Shown piece after piece: positions 35,870-44,156 of a stretch of DNA of 64,000 nucleotides (its first letter is position 1; each line of letters starts with the position of its first letter). The notes below the pieces were generated by a model. It had not been told where the DNA came from. It worked only from the letters and a program-made list of their open reading frames with translations, and did not search any database. The DNA comes from Sandaracinus amylolyticus (GTDB lineage Bacteria; Myxococcota_A; Polyangia; Polyangiales; Sandaracinaceae). The DNA is taken from the NCBI RefSeq assembly GCF_000737325.1, contig NZ_CP011125.1, positions 9,734,001-9,798,000 on the forward strand, given 5' to 3'. The translations under genes and the position numbers were made by a program.

Positions 35870-36445
35870 ATGCGCGTCATGAGCCACGTCGTCGTCTTCC
35901 ACTCTGCCCTCGGTCTTCGTCCTGCGATCACGCGCTTCGCGGATCGATTGCGCGCCGCGGGCCACACCGTCACCACGCCGGACCTCTACGACGGAGAGGT
36001 CTTCGACACGCTCGAGGAGGGCGTGGCCAAGCGCGATGCGCTGGGCATCGGCGAGCTGATCCGTCGCGCGCTCGTGGCCGTCGAGGACGTGCCGAGCGAC
36101 GCGCTCTACGTCGGCTTCTCGATGGGCACCGGCGCGGCACAGCTGCTCGCGGCCACGCGACCGGGCGCGCGCGGCGCGGTGCTGCTCCACGGCGCGCTGC
36201 CGATCGAAGCGCTCGAGCTCGACGCGTGGCCCGCGTCGGTGCCGCTCCAGATCCACGTCACGACCGGCGATCCGTGGGTCGACCCGAGCGCGGTCGACGA
36301 TCTCGCCGCGCGCGTGCCCTCGATCGAAGTGCATCGATACATCGGTGAACAGCACCTGTTCACCGACGAGGGCTCGCCCGAGCACCTGCCCGACGCGGCG
36401 CGCGCCGCCGAGCGCGAGACGCTGCGCTTCCTCGCGCAGCGCTGA
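35870..36445 (+). CDS. Dienelactone hydrolase-family protein
   Basis: 191 residues with an alpha/beta-hydrolase core: VVVFHSALGLRP at the first strand, nucleophile elbow YVGFSMGTGAAQ (Ser in place of the Cys of true dienelactone hydrolases), Asp in TTGDPWVDPS and His in GEQHLFTDEGS. A complete Ser-Asp-His triad suggests an active esterase-type hydrolase. Start at 35870; ATG 35879 is an alternative. Divergent from the WYL regulator. Confidence 0.88.
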   Translation: MRVMSHVVVFHSALGLRPAITRFADRLRAAGHTVTTPDLYDGEVFDTLEEGVAKRDALGIGELIRRALVAVEDVPSDALYVGFSMGTGAAQLLAATRPGARGAVLLHGALPIEALELDAWPASVPLQIHVTTGDPWVDPSAVDDLAARVPSIEVHRYIGEQHLFTDEGSPEHLPDAARAAERETLRFLAQR

Positions 36446-36452
36446 AACGCGA

Positions 36453-36487
36453 AGAGCGCCGCCCCTCTCGCGAGGGTGCGGCGCTCT
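36453..36487. terminator. Bidirectional terminator hairpin
   Basis: AGAGCGCCGC, inner CCCTC-TCGC-GAGGG, then GCGGCGCTCT, with one mismatched base between stem parts. It lies between the convergent hydrolase and DksA-like genes and can serve both. Confidence 0.75.
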
Positions 36488-36508
36488 CTCGGGATCACGA
36501 TCGCGAGC

Positions 36509-37120
36509 TCAGCGCGTGTGCTGCGCCTTCTCGCGCTCGAGCAGCTCCTTGTAGCCGACCGAGTAGCGCGTCCACGGGCGCAGCTCGAGGCGCTTGAAGC
36601 CGATCGGCTCGTCGGTGCCCTCGCAGAGCCCGTACTCGCCCGAGCGCATCTTCTCGAGCGCCGCCTCGATCTCGATGAGCAGCTTCCGCTCCTTGTCGGC
36701 GAAGCGGAAGAGCCACGCCTGGTCGGTCGAGCGCTGCGCGATGTCGATCTCGTCCGCGAGCACGTCGCCGTCCTCCAGCGCCTCGCTCACGTGACGATCG
36801 AAGCCGCTGAGCACGCGGTTCCGCTCGTCGATGAGCTTCTGGTAGAGGCTCTGGATCTCCTTCGTGCTCAGCTTCGCGTCGGGGTGCGCGCGCACCTGCG
36901 AGGCGTCGGGGATCGGCTGGTTGTTCGACATCGTGCCCGCAGCCGAGCGCTCCGTCTTCGCGGGGGCCGGCTTGGCCGCCGGCTTCTCGACCGCAGGCGC
37001 AGCGGCGGCAGCCGGCTTCGCCGCCGGCTTGGCGGGACGCTCGGAGGCGCTCGCCTTCGTCGTCGTCGTCGCGGCCGTCTTCTTCGCTCCGCTCTTCTCG
37101 GTCGTGCGTGCCTTCGCCAT
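36509..37120 (-). CDS. DksA/TraR-like protein with degenerate zinc finger
   Basis: 203 residues. Residues 1-62 are a Lys/Ala/Pro-rich tail (KPAAKPAAAAAPAVEKPAAK). Then comes a DksA coiled coil (LYQKLIDERNRVLSGFDRHV to DVLADEIDIAQRSTDQAW, the acidic tip in place) and a DksA C-terminal segment YGLCEGTDEPIGFKRLELRP. Compared with E. coli DksA, only the first of four zinc-binding Cys remains; the others align with Thr, Ser and Tyr. DksA works in the RNA polymerase secondary channel with ppGpp; Cys-poor DksA variants function without zinc in some bacteria. Confidence 0.88.
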   Translation of the reverse strand: MAKARTTEKSGAKKTAATTTTKASASERPAKPAAKPAAAAAPAVEKPAAKPAPAKTERSAAGTMSNNQPIPDASQVRAHPDAKLSTKEIQSLYQKLIDERNRVLSGFDRHVSEALEDGDVLADEIDIAQRSTDQAWLFRFADKERKLLIEIEAALEKMRSGEYGLCEGTDEPIGFKRLELRPWTRYSVGYKELLEREKAQHTR

Positions 37121-37163
37121 TGGATTCCCCTCTACTCGATCACGGTCGCACTTCGTTCACGGT

Positions 37164-37187
37164 CGTGCTGCGGGAGACCGCAGCACG
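37164..37187. terminator. Hairpin between maf and dksA-like genes
   Basis: CGTGCTGCGG-GAGA-CCGCAGCACG, a perfect 10-bp stem with a GNRA loop, 20 bases after the Maf stop. No U-run follows in either direction. Confidence 0.6.
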
Positions 37188-37206
37188 AGAACTCTGGGCA
37201 AGGCCC

Positions 37207-37806
37207 CTACGGCAATGCGAACCCCGCGCCGCGGAGCATCGAGCTCACCGCGAGAAGCGGGAGCCCCACGATCGCCGTCCAGTCGTCTCCCTCGATGCGA
37301 TCGAACAGCGCGATCCCGAGGCTCTCGACCTTGTAGCTGCCAGCGCAGTGGCTGGGCTCATCGGCCGCCACGTAACGCCCGATCTCGTCGCCAGCAAGAG
37401 GACGCATGGCCATGCGATGAACGCTCGTGCGCACCTCGCTCGCGTCGTCCTGCACGAGCGCGACCGCGGTGACGAGACGGTGCTCCCGCCCTGCGAGCCG
37501 CGCGAGCTGGGCCGCCGCGCGCTCGGGCGACCCGGGCTTTCCGAGCAGCTCGCCGTCGAGCTCGACCACCTGATCGGAGCCGATCACCACGGCACCGGGG
37601 CGCACGCGCGCCACGCTCTCCGCCTTCGCGAGCGCTCGGAGCTGCGCGGTCTCCGCCGCGCTGGGGCCCGCGATCGCGTCCTCGTCGCACACTGGCGCGA
37701 CGGCCTCGTAGGGGAGGCGGAGACGATCGAGCAGCGCGCGGCGTGCAGCGGACGTCGATGCGAGCACGAGGGGCCGCCCCGAAGGCATGGCCGCGGAAGG
37801 TCGCAT
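37207..37806 (-). CDS. maf: Maf family nucleotide pyrophosphatase
   Basis: 199 residues with Maf signatures: LVLASTSAARRALLDRL at the N-terminus, VIGSDQVVELDGELLGKP in the centre and AGSYKVESLGIALFDRIEGDD near the end. Maf proteins hydrolyse non-canonical nucleoside triphosphates. Conserved Ser-Arg, Lys and Asp positions look intact. The start could also be ATG 37788 (MPSGRPLV). Confidence 0.93.
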   Translation of the reverse strand: MRPSAAMPSGRPLVLASTSAARRALLDRLRLPYEAVAPVCDEDAIAGPSAAETAQLRALAKAESVARVRPGAVVIGSDQVVELDGELLGKPGSPERAAAQLARLAGREHRLVTAVALVQDDASEVRTSVHRMAMRPLAGDEIGRYVAADEPSHCAGSYKVESLGIALFDRIEGDDWTAIVGLPLLAVSSMLRGAGFALP

Positions 37807-37849
37807 AGGAGGGGACCCGATGCAACGGGGGCCCGGGCTCGGAGGGGCC

Positions 37850-38302
37850 TCAGCCGCAGCCGTTGCAGGTGCCTCGGACCTGGACCTCGACGGTGCCGCT
37901 CCGGAACGACTTCGGCGCGCCCTTCACCGGGTTCAGCGTCACCGCGCCCTCGGGCAGACACGCGACCGTGCCGCACCCGGTGCACACGAAGTGCGGGTGG
38001 ACCTCGTCGATCGGGTGCTCGACCTTCGTCGTGAGCTCGAAGCGCCAGAGGTGATCGCCGAGGTCGGTGCGGCGCACCAGCCCGGCCTCGGTGAGATCGG
38101 CGAGGTTGCGATAGACCGTCGCGCGATCGAACCCCGCGTCGGCGAGCCGATCGCACACCTCGGCGTGCGAGAGCGGACCGCCCGCGTCGATCAGGCACTG
38201 GAACACCGCGGTGCGCGCCGCGGTCGCGCGCAGGCCTGCATCACGCAGGAGCGCCTTGAGCTCACCGCTCTTGCGCGGTGCTTTCGTCGCGACGGTCGCC
38301 AC
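37850..38302 (-). CDS. Fur family metalloregulator
   Basis: About 150 residues from GTG 38302. The winged helix reads LRDAGLRATAARTAVFQCL, LSHAEVCDRLADAGFDRATVYRNL and GLVRR. The dimerisation domain has HPIDEVHPHFVCTGCGTVACLP and a final CNGCG, giving two CxxC pairs for a structural zinc. Without a search Fur, Zur and PerR cannot be told apart. The GTG is preceded by TAGCCT at 7 bases, fitting the leaderless pattern; a GTG at 38347 is the alternative. Confidence 0.9.
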   Translation of the reverse strand: MATVATKAPRKSGELKALLRDAGLRATAARTAVFQCLIDAGGPLSHAEVCDRLADAGFDRATVYRNLADLTEAGLVRRTDLGDHLWRFELTTKVEHPIDEVHPHFVCTGCGTVACLPEGAVTLNPVKGAPKSFRSGTVEVQVRGTCNGCG

Positions 38303-38368
38303 GACGTCGAGGCTAGAGCCCGGACCGAGCTGACGCAACAGCAACACCGTTGCAGGTGCGACCGCGCG

Positions 38369-39322
38369 TCACGGCTCGCACGCGAGCTGCGCCTGGTCGG
38401 CGATCACGCCCACGAGGTCGAGGTTGCCCGCGGCGAAGTCCGGCAGCAGCAGCGCGGCGCCGCCGGTGCGCTCGGGCAGCGCGACCGCGTCGCGATACGG
38501 CGTGTGGAACCCCTGGCCCACGTCGGGGCTGCGCCCCGCGCCGCAGCTCTCGCCCGTGCCGGTGCGGGTGAGCGCGATCATCCGCACGCTCGCGTCCTCC
38601 ATCGCCTCGCCGACCTCGGCGTAGGTCGACTGCACGACGATGCCGCCTCCGAACGGACCGCTGAGCACGGTCGGGCGCTCGGCGAAGGTGTCGTCGGTCA
38701 CGTGCACGAGGAGGCGCGCCGCGCCCGCGCGCCACGGACAACCGCGCGTCGCGAGCATGAGCGCGTCGAGCGAATTCTCCGGGCAATCCGTGTTGTACGT
38801 CTCGCTCACCGGGCTGCGGTTGTCCTCGGAGCGCACGCGCCAGAGCTCGAGCTGGTCCTGCAGCGCGCTCACGTCGAGCGGCGCGCACTCCTCGACCGCG
38901 AGCGCGTCGTCGACGAACACGACGAGCGAGACGCGCGCGCTGGGATCGAGCGCCTGGAGGCGCTCGATCAGCGCGCTCGACGCGTCACGCAGCGCGGCGA
39001 GCGTCGGGCCCATCGAGCTCGACACGTCGACGCTGAGCACGACGTCGATCGGTCGTACGCAGATCGCTCCGTCCGGGAGCGGCGCCGCATCGACGGGCCC
39101 GGCATCGGCGCCGGCGTCGCTCGACAGGCAGAACACGTACGCGCGGCACGCCGGATCGTCGCAGTCGACGAGATCGTCGTCGTCGTCGTCGCGCCCGTTG
39201 CTGCACGCGTCGAGCGTGCTCTCGCCCTCGGCGTCGTCCTGATCGCACGCGCCGAGCAAGGGCGCGGCCAGCACGAGCGAGCAGAGAACGAAGGCGCGGA
39301 GCATCACGAGGGGCGCGAGCAT
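38369..39322 (-). CDS. VWA-domain lipoprotein
   Basis: 317 residues. The lipobox is LLGAC. An acidic DACSNGRDDDDDDLVDCDDPAC module, common in myxobacterial surface proteins, precedes a von Willebrand A domain with an intact MIDAS (DVVLSVDVSSSMG) and later acidic loops (VHVTDDTF). Likely a metal-dependent adhesion or scaffolding surface protein. The N-terminal start at 39322 or 39304 is not decided. Confidence 0.85.
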   Translation of the reverse strand: MLAPLVMLRAFVLCSLVLAAPLLGACDQDDAEGESTLDACSNGRDDDDDDLVDCDDPACRAYVFCLSSDAGADAGPVDAAPLPDGAICVRPIDVVLSVDVSSSMGPTLAALRDASSALIERLQALDPSARVSLVVFVDDALAVEECAPLDVSALQDQLELWRVRSEDNRSPVSETYNTDCPENSLDALMLATRGCPWRAGAARLLVHVTDDTFAERPTVLSGPFGGGIVVQSTYAEVGEAMEDASVRMIALTRTGTGESCGAGRSPDVGQGFHTPYRDAVALPERTGGAALLLPDFAAGNLDLVGVIADQAQLACEP

Positions 39323-39359
39323 GACGCGGCGCCGGTGTGCGCGCTATCGTGCGCGCGCC

Positions 39360-39893
39360 GTGACGACGCTGGCGCGATGGCTCGAGGCACGTGGCGCCTA
39401 CCGCGACGTCGTCGCGTGGGCCGAGCCCTTCGGCGACGACTGGAGCGCGGCGTGGACCGCGTGCCCGCGCGGCGACTGGCTGCTCGCGATCGCCGCGACG
39501 CTCGAGACGACCGATCGCCGCGCCCTGGTGCGCGCGGCGTGCGCGTGCGCCGAGCTCGCGCTCGAGGCCGTCGACGATCCGAGCGCGCGCGATGCGCTCA
39601 CCGCCGCGCGCGTTTGGTGCGACGGCGCCGAGGCGCCCGATCCCACGGCGCTCGAGGCCGCGTTCGCCATCCCGGGCGACCCGGCGATCCAGAGCGCGCA
39701 GGCGGCGGCCCTCGCGACGCTCGCGACGATCCGTGATCCCCGCGAAGCGCCGGGCGCAGCCGCTGCCGCGGTCCACGCCAACGCGCTGGCGACCGGCGAG
39801 TGCGCGCTCGACGCGGTCCTCCGCTACGCCCACGCGACGACCGCGGACCGGGTGCGCGCCTTCCTCCCTGCGCCGGTCGCTGCGAGGGGTTGA
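39360..39893 (+). CDS. Imm5-like putative immunity protein
   Basis: 177 residues from GTG 39360, with TATCGT 9 bases upstream. The stretch YRDVVAWAEPFGDDW, AAWTACPRGDWLLAIAATL and RAACACAELAL matches the pattern of the 'putative immunity protein' Imm5-like family (recalled). These are often found outside any toxin locus, and no polymorphic toxin is visible here. An ATG at 39321 would extend the N-terminus through the promoter-like region. Confidence 0.65.
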   Translation: MTTLARWLEARGAYRDVVAWAEPFGDDWSAAWTACPRGDWLLAIAATLETTDRRALVRAACACAELALEAVDDPSARDALTAARVWCDGAEAPDPTALEAAFAIPGDPAIQSAQAAALATLATIRDPREAPGAAAAAVHANALATGECALDAVLRYAHATTADRVRAFLPAPVAARG

Positions 39894-39941
39894 CGAGCGA
39901 CCCACGCGCGAACGAGCCTACCTACCCATCTCGGATCTCGG

Positions 39942-40865
39942 ATGAATCGCACCCTCCTCATGCTCTCGGCGGCGCTCCTCGCGATGGGCGTCCTGGTCTT
40001 CTGGATGTACCAGGACCAGTTCCGCGCGGAGGAGGCCGGTGGCCAGGCGATCGAGGTGGTCGCGGCAGCGATCGACATCGAGCTGGGCCAGCCGGTGCGC
40101 GCCGAGTGGCTGACCACGAAGGAAGTCCCGCAGAGCTACCTCGAGGAGCGCCACATCCGGGCCGACGGGATGCGCGATCTGATCGGGCTTCCGCTCGCGC
40201 AGTCCGTGCACGCCGGCGAGGCGGTGCTGCGCACCGATCTGAGCGCGATGTCGGACGCGCGTCGCACGCTCTCGGGCACCGTCCCGACGGGCCAGCGCGC
40301 GGTGACGATCATGGCGCGTCCGACGTCGACGTTCGGCGGGCTGCTGCGCCCCGGCGATCGCGTGGACGTGCTGCTCACGGTCGGCAGCCGCGAGCTGCCC
40401 GACACCTGGCGTCAGGTCGTCGTGCTCGAGAACATCCTGGTGCTCGCGGTGGGCCAGGAGTTCGAGATCCGGGAGGCGGTCGAGGCCCCGACGACCGGCG
40501 GCTCGCGCGGCGACACCCGCGACGTGCGCTTCGGCCGCGCGACGAACATCACGCTGCAGGTGACGATCGAGCAGGGCGCGCTGCTCACGATCGCGCGCCA
40601 GCGCGGCGGGCTGAGCCTGCTGCTGCGCAACCCGAACGACATCCAGGTCGGCGGCGAGCACCCCGACATCGTCGCGGCCGACGTGCTCGACGCGACGCGA
40701 CGCGCGCGGTTCCTCCGCCGCACGATCGCAGTGGCGGCGCCGCCCGCGCCTCCGCCCGCCGAGGGCGCACCGACCGCGCCGGGCACCGAGCCCGCGGCCC
40801 CGACCGCTCCGACCGCTCCGACCGCTCCGACCGCCCCGGCTGCGCCCGCGCCCGCAACGCCCTGA
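39942..40865 (+). CDS. cpaB: Flp pilus assembly protein CpaB/RcpC
   Basis: 307 residues: one N-terminal membrane helix, a SAF domain (VVAAAIDIELGQPVRAEWL, IGLPLAQSVHAGEAVLRTDL), a central beta domain with PTGQRAVTIMARPTSTFGGLLRPGDRVDVL, and a Pro/Thr/Ala tail. CpaB supports the secretin of tight-adherence pili in the periplasm. No other tad/cpa genes are adjacent; the remainder must be elsewhere, or this is a lone paralogue. Confidence 0.93.
   Translation: MNRTLLMLSAALLAMGVLVFWMYQDQFRAEEAGGQAIEVVAAAIDIELGQPVRAEWLTTKEVPQSYLEERHIRADGMRDLIGLPLAQSVHAGEAVLRTDLSAMSDARRTLSGTVPTGQRAVTIMARPTSTFGGLLRPGDRVDVLLTVGSRELPDTWRQVVVLENILVLAVGQEFEIREAVEAPTTGGSRGDTRDVRFGRATNITLQVTIEQGALLTIARQRGGLSLLLRNPNDIQVGGEHPDIVAADVLDATRRARFLRRTIAVAAPPAPPPAEGAPTAPGTEPAAPTAPTAPTAPTAPAAPAPATP
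40799..40840 (+). repeat. 9-base tandem repeat in cpaB tail
   Basis: About four consecutive CCGACCGCT units encode the PTAPTAPTAPTAP tail of CpaB. Confidence 0.85.
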
Positions 40866-41022
40866 TCGTCGGCGACGCGCACGATCTCGCTCCGTCCGCG
40901 GGAGGAAATCGTCCGGCGCGACGAATATCGTTCCGTGGTTCCCGTCCGACACGCGCCGCCGGCCCGCTCGTTCGTGACCGCGAGACGTCGGCTCGCCACC
41001 ATCGCGTCCGAGGAGGGGTCCC

Positions 41023-41385
41023 ATTTCCGACGAGCCGGCGAAGAAGCGATCGCTCCGCGACGAGGAGCTGATCACCCAGCGCTCGATCGGGCGCCGCTCG
41101 AGCATGACGATGCTCGGCGCTGCGGTGCTGGGCGCTCCGGTTCTCGGCACCGCGATCACCCCGGCCGAGGCGCAGGTCACGGATCGAGACGCGAGCGACG
41201 CCGCGGGTCGCGGGCGCGGCTGCCCCGGGTGGAGCGACAGCGATCTCGAGGACGCGGCGGGCTGCAGCCGTCGGACCGGGCTGACCGATCGGGATCGCTC
41301 GGACCCGGCGAGCCGTGGTCGCGGTCGTCGCAGCTGCAGCGACGCGGACCCCTACGACCCGGCGGGCCGCGGTCGCCAATGCTGA
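41023..41385 (+). CDS. Tat-targeted Asp/Gly/Arg-repeat protein A (ATT start)
   Basis: About 120 residues. The N-terminus SDEPAKKRSLRDEELITQRS leads into a twin-arginine signal GRRSSMTMLGAAVLGAPVLG. The mature part repeats a TDRDxSDxAxRGRG unit and ends CSDADPYDPAGRGRQC. No ATG, GTG or TTG lies between an in-frame TGA (40975) and codon 41104. AGGAGGGG sits 4 bases before ATT at 41023, and the length from ATT matches the paralogue at 41525. ATT initiation is therefore the best reading; ATG 41104 would remove the twin arginines. Confidence 0.75.
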   Translation: MSDEPAKKRSLRDEELITQRSIGRRSSMTMLGAAVLGAPVLGTAITPAEAQVTDRDASDAAGRGRGCPGWSDSDLEDAAGCSRRTGLTDRDRSDPASRGRGRRSCSDADPYDPAGRGRQC

Positions 41386-41524
41386 AGGGCGGGGTCGTCG
41401 TTCCGCAGCGATGAACATCTCCGTTCGGGCTGCGTCGATCAGGGCTTCCGGGGGGTTCCCCGGGTGTGCGATGCTCCGGCCGCGGCGTCCGCGGACCGCG
41501 TCGTCGCGGGAGGGTACGGGAGAC

Positions 41525-41851
41525 ATGAGCGAGAAGAAGAAGAAGACGCTGGAGGATGCGGACCTGGTGACCGAGCGCCCGATGGGCCGCCGGTCGAGCA
41601 TCGCGCTGCTCGGAGGCGCCGTGCTCGGCGCGGCAGGCATCATCGCCGCGACGACGCCGAGCCAGGCGGAAGCGCAGTGCACCGACAGCGATCGTGGCCC
41701 GAACGCCGATCCCGGCGGCCGTGGACGCGGCAACGGCGTCACCGACAGCGACGGCGGCCCCAACGCCGATCGCGCCGGTTGCGGTCGTGGTCGCCGCAGC
41801 TGCAGCGACAGCGATCCCAACGACCCCGCGGGTCGTGGCCGCCACTGCTGA
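41525..41851 (+). CDS. Tat-targeted Asp/Gly/Arg-repeat protein B
   Basis: 108 residues, paralogue of the gene at 41023. MSEKKKKTLEDADLVTERPM is followed by GRRSSIALLGGAVLGAAGI, a twin-arginine signal, and AEAQC at the cleavage region. Mature repeats are TDSDRGPNADPGGRGRG, TDSDGGPNADRAGCGRG and CSDSDPNDPAGRGRHC. The last block is nearly identical in protein A and is framed by two Cys, so a disulfide loop is likely. The DxDxxxD pattern could bind calcium. Function unknown. Confidence 0.85.
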   Translation: MSEKKKKTLEDADLVTERPMGRRSSIALLGGAVLGAAGIIAATTPSQAEAQCTDSDRGPNADPGGRGRGNGVTDSDGGPNADRAGCGRGRRSCSDSDPNDPAGRGRHC

Positions 41852-41859
41852 TCCCTCAC

Positions 41860-41930
41860 TGGAGTGCGCGTCCCGCAGGTCTCGGACGGCAGCGCGCGAG
41901 GCGCGCGGACGGTAGGGACCCGCGGGGGCG
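41860..41930 (-). repeat. Palindromic intergenic repeat, copy 1
   Basis: The minus strand reads GGTCCCTACCGTCCGCGCGC, then TCGCGCGCT, CCGTC and ACCTGCGG, ending GCACTCC. The copy at 48473-48541 matches at nearly 90% in the other orientation. Each copy is itself a hairpin (ACCTGC/GCAGGT outer, GCGCG/CGCGC inner). It lies 8 bases after the stop of Tat protein B. Confidence 0.75.
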
Positions 41931-41991
41931 ACGCGATCGGATCCCGCGATCGGTTCGCGCGTACCTGACAGAAAGCTGACAGGTGAGACTG

Positions 41992-42030
41992 GAGCCCGGC
42001 TGGCCGTCATGGCCTCCGGGCTCTAGTTTT
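41992..42030 (+). terminator. Rho-independent terminator before uvrB
   Basis: GAGCCCGG, inner GGCC-GTCAT-GGCC, then CCGGGCTC followed by TAGTTTTT. It ends about 10 bases before the uvrB ATG. Just upstream are two direct CTGACAG copies (41965-41971 and 41976-41982). Confidence 0.8.
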
Positions 42031-42040
42031 TGCGGCTCGC

Positions 42041-44125
42041 ATGACCAACGACGATCGCTTCGAGCTCGTGACGCACATGCAGCCGCGCGGCGATCAGCCG
42101 GCGGCCATCGAGGCGCTGGTGCGCGGGCTCGAGCAAGGTGCGAAGCGTCAGTGCCTGCTCGGGATCACCGGCAGCGGAAAGACGTTCACCATCGCGAACG
42201 TCATCCAGCGCACGCAGCGTCCCGCGCTGATCATGGCGCCGAACAAGACGCTCGCGGCGCAGCTCTACGGCGAGATGCGCGAGCTCTTCCCGAACAACGC
42301 GGTCGAGTACTTCGTCAGCTACTACGACTACTACCAGCCCGAGGCGTACGTCCCGTCGAGCGACACGTACATCGAGAAAGACGCGATCATCAACGAGAAG
42401 ATCGATCGCATGCGGCACAGCGCGACCCGCGCGCTGCTCTCGCGTCGCGACGTGATCATCGTGGCGAGCGTCTCGTGCATCTACGGCATCGGCTCGCGCG
42501 ACTCGTACGTCGAGATGATGATCCGGATCGAGAAGGGCCAGCAGATCCGGCGCGACGAGCTGCTGCGGCGCCTCGTCGACGTGCAGTACGAGAGGAACGA
42601 CGTCGACTTCCATCGAGGCACGTTCCGCGTGCGCGGCGACGTGGTCGAGATCTTCCCGGTCAGCGAGGAGACGAAGGCGATCCGCGTCGAGTTCTGGGGC
42701 GACGAGATCGATCGCATCCAGGAGATCGATCCGCTGCGCGGCAAGCCGATCCGCGAGCTGAGCGGCTACGCGATCTTCCCGGGCTCGCACTACGTCACGC
42801 CCGAAGAGCAGCGGAAGCGCGCCATCGAGGGGATCAAGACCGAGCTGCAGGATCGGCTCGAGGACCTCTCGAGCGAGATGAAGCTCGTCGAGAAGCAGCG
42901 GCTCGAGCAGCGCACGCTCTACGACCTCGAGATGATGGAGCAGACCGGGTTCTGCCACGGCATCGAGAACTACTCGCGGCACTTGAGCGGACGGATGAAG
43001 GACGAGCCGCCGCCGGTGCTGATCGACTACTTCGCGCAGGACTTCCTCCTGGTGCTCGACGAGTCGCACCAGACGGTCCCGCAGATCGCCGCGATGTTCC
43101 GGGGCGATCGCGCGCGGAAGGAGATCCTCGTCGATCACGGGTTCCGTCTGCCGAGCGCGCTCGACAACCGACCGCTGCAGTTCGACGAGTTCTGGCAGCG
43201 CGCGGGCGACACGATCTTCGTCAGCGCGACGCCCGGCGAGTACGAGCTCGAGGAGACGCAGGGCGAGGTCGTCGAGCAGATCATCCGCCCCACGGGCCTG
43301 ATCGATCCGGTGATCCACGTCCGGCCGGTGACGAACCAGGTCGACGATCTGCTCGGCGAGATCCGCGGGCGCGTGGAGCGCGACGAGCGCGTGCTCGTGA
43401 CCACGCTGACCAAGCGCATGGCCGAGGATCTGACCGAGTACTACTCGGAGCTCGGCGTGCGCGTTCGTTATCTCCACAGCGACGTCGACACGCTCGAGCG
43501 CGTCGAGATCCTGCGCGATCTGAGGCGCGGCGAGTTCGACGTGCTCGTCGGGATCAACCTGCTGCGAGAGGGTCTCGATCTGCCCGAGGTGTCGCTCGTC
43601 GCGATCCTCGACGCCGACAAGGAAGGCTTCCTGCGCTCGCCGCGCTCGCTGATCCAGACGATCGGGCGCGCGGCGCGAAACGTCCGCGGCGAAGTGCTCA
43701 TGTACGCCGACAGGGTCACCGACGCGATGCAGTACGCGATGGACGAGACCAACCGGCGCCGCGAGATCCAGCAGAAATACAACGAAGAGCACGGGATCAC
43801 GCCGGAGACCGTGAAGCGCGCGGTGCTCGATCTCGACCCCTCGAGCGGCGGCGCCGACTGGTCGAGCGTGCCGCGCGGGCGCGACGTCGCGGAGGACACG
43901 AGCAAGAGCCTGCCCGAGCGCATCGAGGAGCTGCGCAGCGAGATGTTGCTCGCGGCGGAGCAGCTCGAGTTCGAGAAGGCGGCGGAGCTGCGCGATCGGA
44001 TCAAGAAGCTCGAGTCGCAGATGGATGGCGCTCCGGTGGCGGCGAGCGCGTCGAGCGCGAAGAAGGCTCCGGCGCGCGGGGCGGCGGCCCGTTCGGGCAA
44101 TCGGGGACGCGCGCGGGGACGTTGA
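42041..44125 (+). CDS. uvrB: Excinuclease ABC subunit B
   Basis: 694 residues, full length. Walker A is GITGSGKT; the damage-verifying beta hairpin region reads [20 protein letters not shown]; helicase motifs include [16 protein letters not shown] and IGRAARN. The C-terminal UVR domain ([19 protein letters not shown]) binds UvrC and is followed by a basic low-complexity tail. UvrB verifies lesions after UvrA and loads UvrC. The start is clear, but a terminator lies directly upstream. Confidence 0.97.
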   Translation: MTNDDRFELVTHMQPRGDQPAAIEALVRGLEQGAKRQCLLGITGSGKTFTIANVIQRTQRPALIMAPNKTLAAQLYGEMRELFPNNAVEYFVSYYDYYQPEAYVPSSDTYIEKDAIINEKIDRMRHSATRALLSRRDVIIVASVSCIYGIGSRDSYVEMMIRIEKGQQIRRDELLRRLVDVQYERNDVDFHRGTFRVRGDVVEIFPVSEETKAIRVEFWGDEIDRIQEIDPLRGKPIRELSGYAIFPGSHYVTPEEQRKRAIEGIKTELQDRLEDLSSEMKLVEKQRLEQRTLYDLEMMEQTGFCHGIENYSRHLSGRMKDEPPPVLIDYFAQDFLLVLDESHQTVPQIAAMFRGDRARKEILVDHGFRLPSALDNRPLQFDEFWQRAGDTIFVSATPGEYELEETQGEVVEQIIRPTGLIDPVIHVRPVTNQVDDLLGEIRGRVERDERVLVTTLTKRMAEDLTEYYSELGVRVRYLHSDVDTLERVEILRDLRRGEFDVLVGINLLREGLDLPEVSLVAILDADKEGFLRSPRSLIQTIGRAARNVRGEVLMYADRVTDAMQYAMDETNRRREIQQKYNEEHGITPETVKRAVLDLDPSSGGADWSSVPRGRDVAEDTSKSLPERIEELRSEMLLAAEQLEFEKAAELRDRIKKLESQMDGAPVAASASSAKKAPARGAAARSGNRGRARGR

Positions 44126-44156
44126 AACGCGCGGCCCGTTCCCCGATCCTGGGTCG

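Noticed and set aside
41104-41385. Start of Tat protein A at ATG 41104
   Set aside because: It would delete the twin-arginine motif and the N-terminal region conserved with the paralogue, and it has no ribosome binding site.
42041-42100. LexA (SOS) box for uvrB
   Set aside because: No CTG-N10-CAG or myxobacterial-type SOS box found near the start; the CTGACAG direct repeats lack dyad symmetry.
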